Of a stretch of DNA of 5,571 bases, positions 5,528 through 5,571 are shown one piece after another (the stretch's first letter is position 1; each line of letters begins with the position of its first letter). The notes under the pieces were generated by a model. That model was given only the letters and a program-made list of their open reading frames with translations, did not search any database and was not told where the DNA came from. Source of the stretch: Bacteroidota bacterium (GTDB taxonomy: Bacteria; Bacteroidota; Bacteroidia; Chitinophagales; LD1); the NCBI GenBank assembly GCA_018267355.1, contig JAFDYP010000260.1, forward strand, positions 1 to 5,571, in the 5' to 3' direction. The translations under genes were made by a program, and so were the position numbers.

Positions 5528-5571
5528 GCCCTCTCCATCCATTCCTCAGATTTACAGCCTGAGCATATCAC

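Noticed and set aside
5543..5560. Short CTCAG/CTGAG inverted repeat after the small gene
   Set aside because: It is a 5-bp stem with no T tract, too weak to call a terminator.

Overview
The window looks like chromosomal DNA of a member of the Bacteroidota. Three things suggest this: the uninterrupted rpsF-rpsR-rplI cluster with Bacteroidota-like S6/S18/L9 sequences, start codons with A-rich leaders and no Shine-Dalgarno motif, and a promoter upstream of rpsF that fits the phylum-specific TTG-N19-TAnnTTTG pattern. The coding DNA is moderately GC-rich, with many ATA (Ile) and CTG (Leu) codons. I cannot place it below phylum level with confidence; Chitinophagia or Saprospiria would be guesses.

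Layout. Bases 1-3725 (+) carry the end of an efflux operon. An RND inner-membrane pump enters the window already in progress, missing roughly its first 190-200 residues. It is followed 5 bases later by its lipoprotein periplasmic adaptor. No outer-membrane TolC-like gene lies downstream, so it must be upstream of the window or elsewhere. A strong hairpin at 3748-3778, flanked by A and T tracts on both sides, separates this operon from the convergent ribosomal-protein operon. That operon is read on the minus strand as rpsF (S6, 4933-4556), rpsR (S18, 4556-4284) and rplI (L9, 4251-3802). rpsF and rpsR share one base (TAATG).

The divergent intergenic region 4934-5311 (378 bp) holds the rpsF promoter, a second promoter-like match pointing the other way, a GC-rich stretch with nested inverted repeats, an 8-bp-stem hairpin and a 24-bp near-perfect palindrome. 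The palindrome lies just upstream of a small acidic protein gene of unknown function (5312-5527, +).

How it works together: pump and adaptor are two of the three parts of a tripartite proton-driven exporter, and the three ribosomal proteins are housekeeping. The least ordinary points are the pump's proton-relay residues (Asp-Gln instead of Asp-Asp, and Ala instead of the TM10 Lys) and the structured, possibly transcribed and regulated region in front of the orphan small gene. I see no clear evidence of a large new system, mobile element, CRISPR array or RNA gene of a known class.
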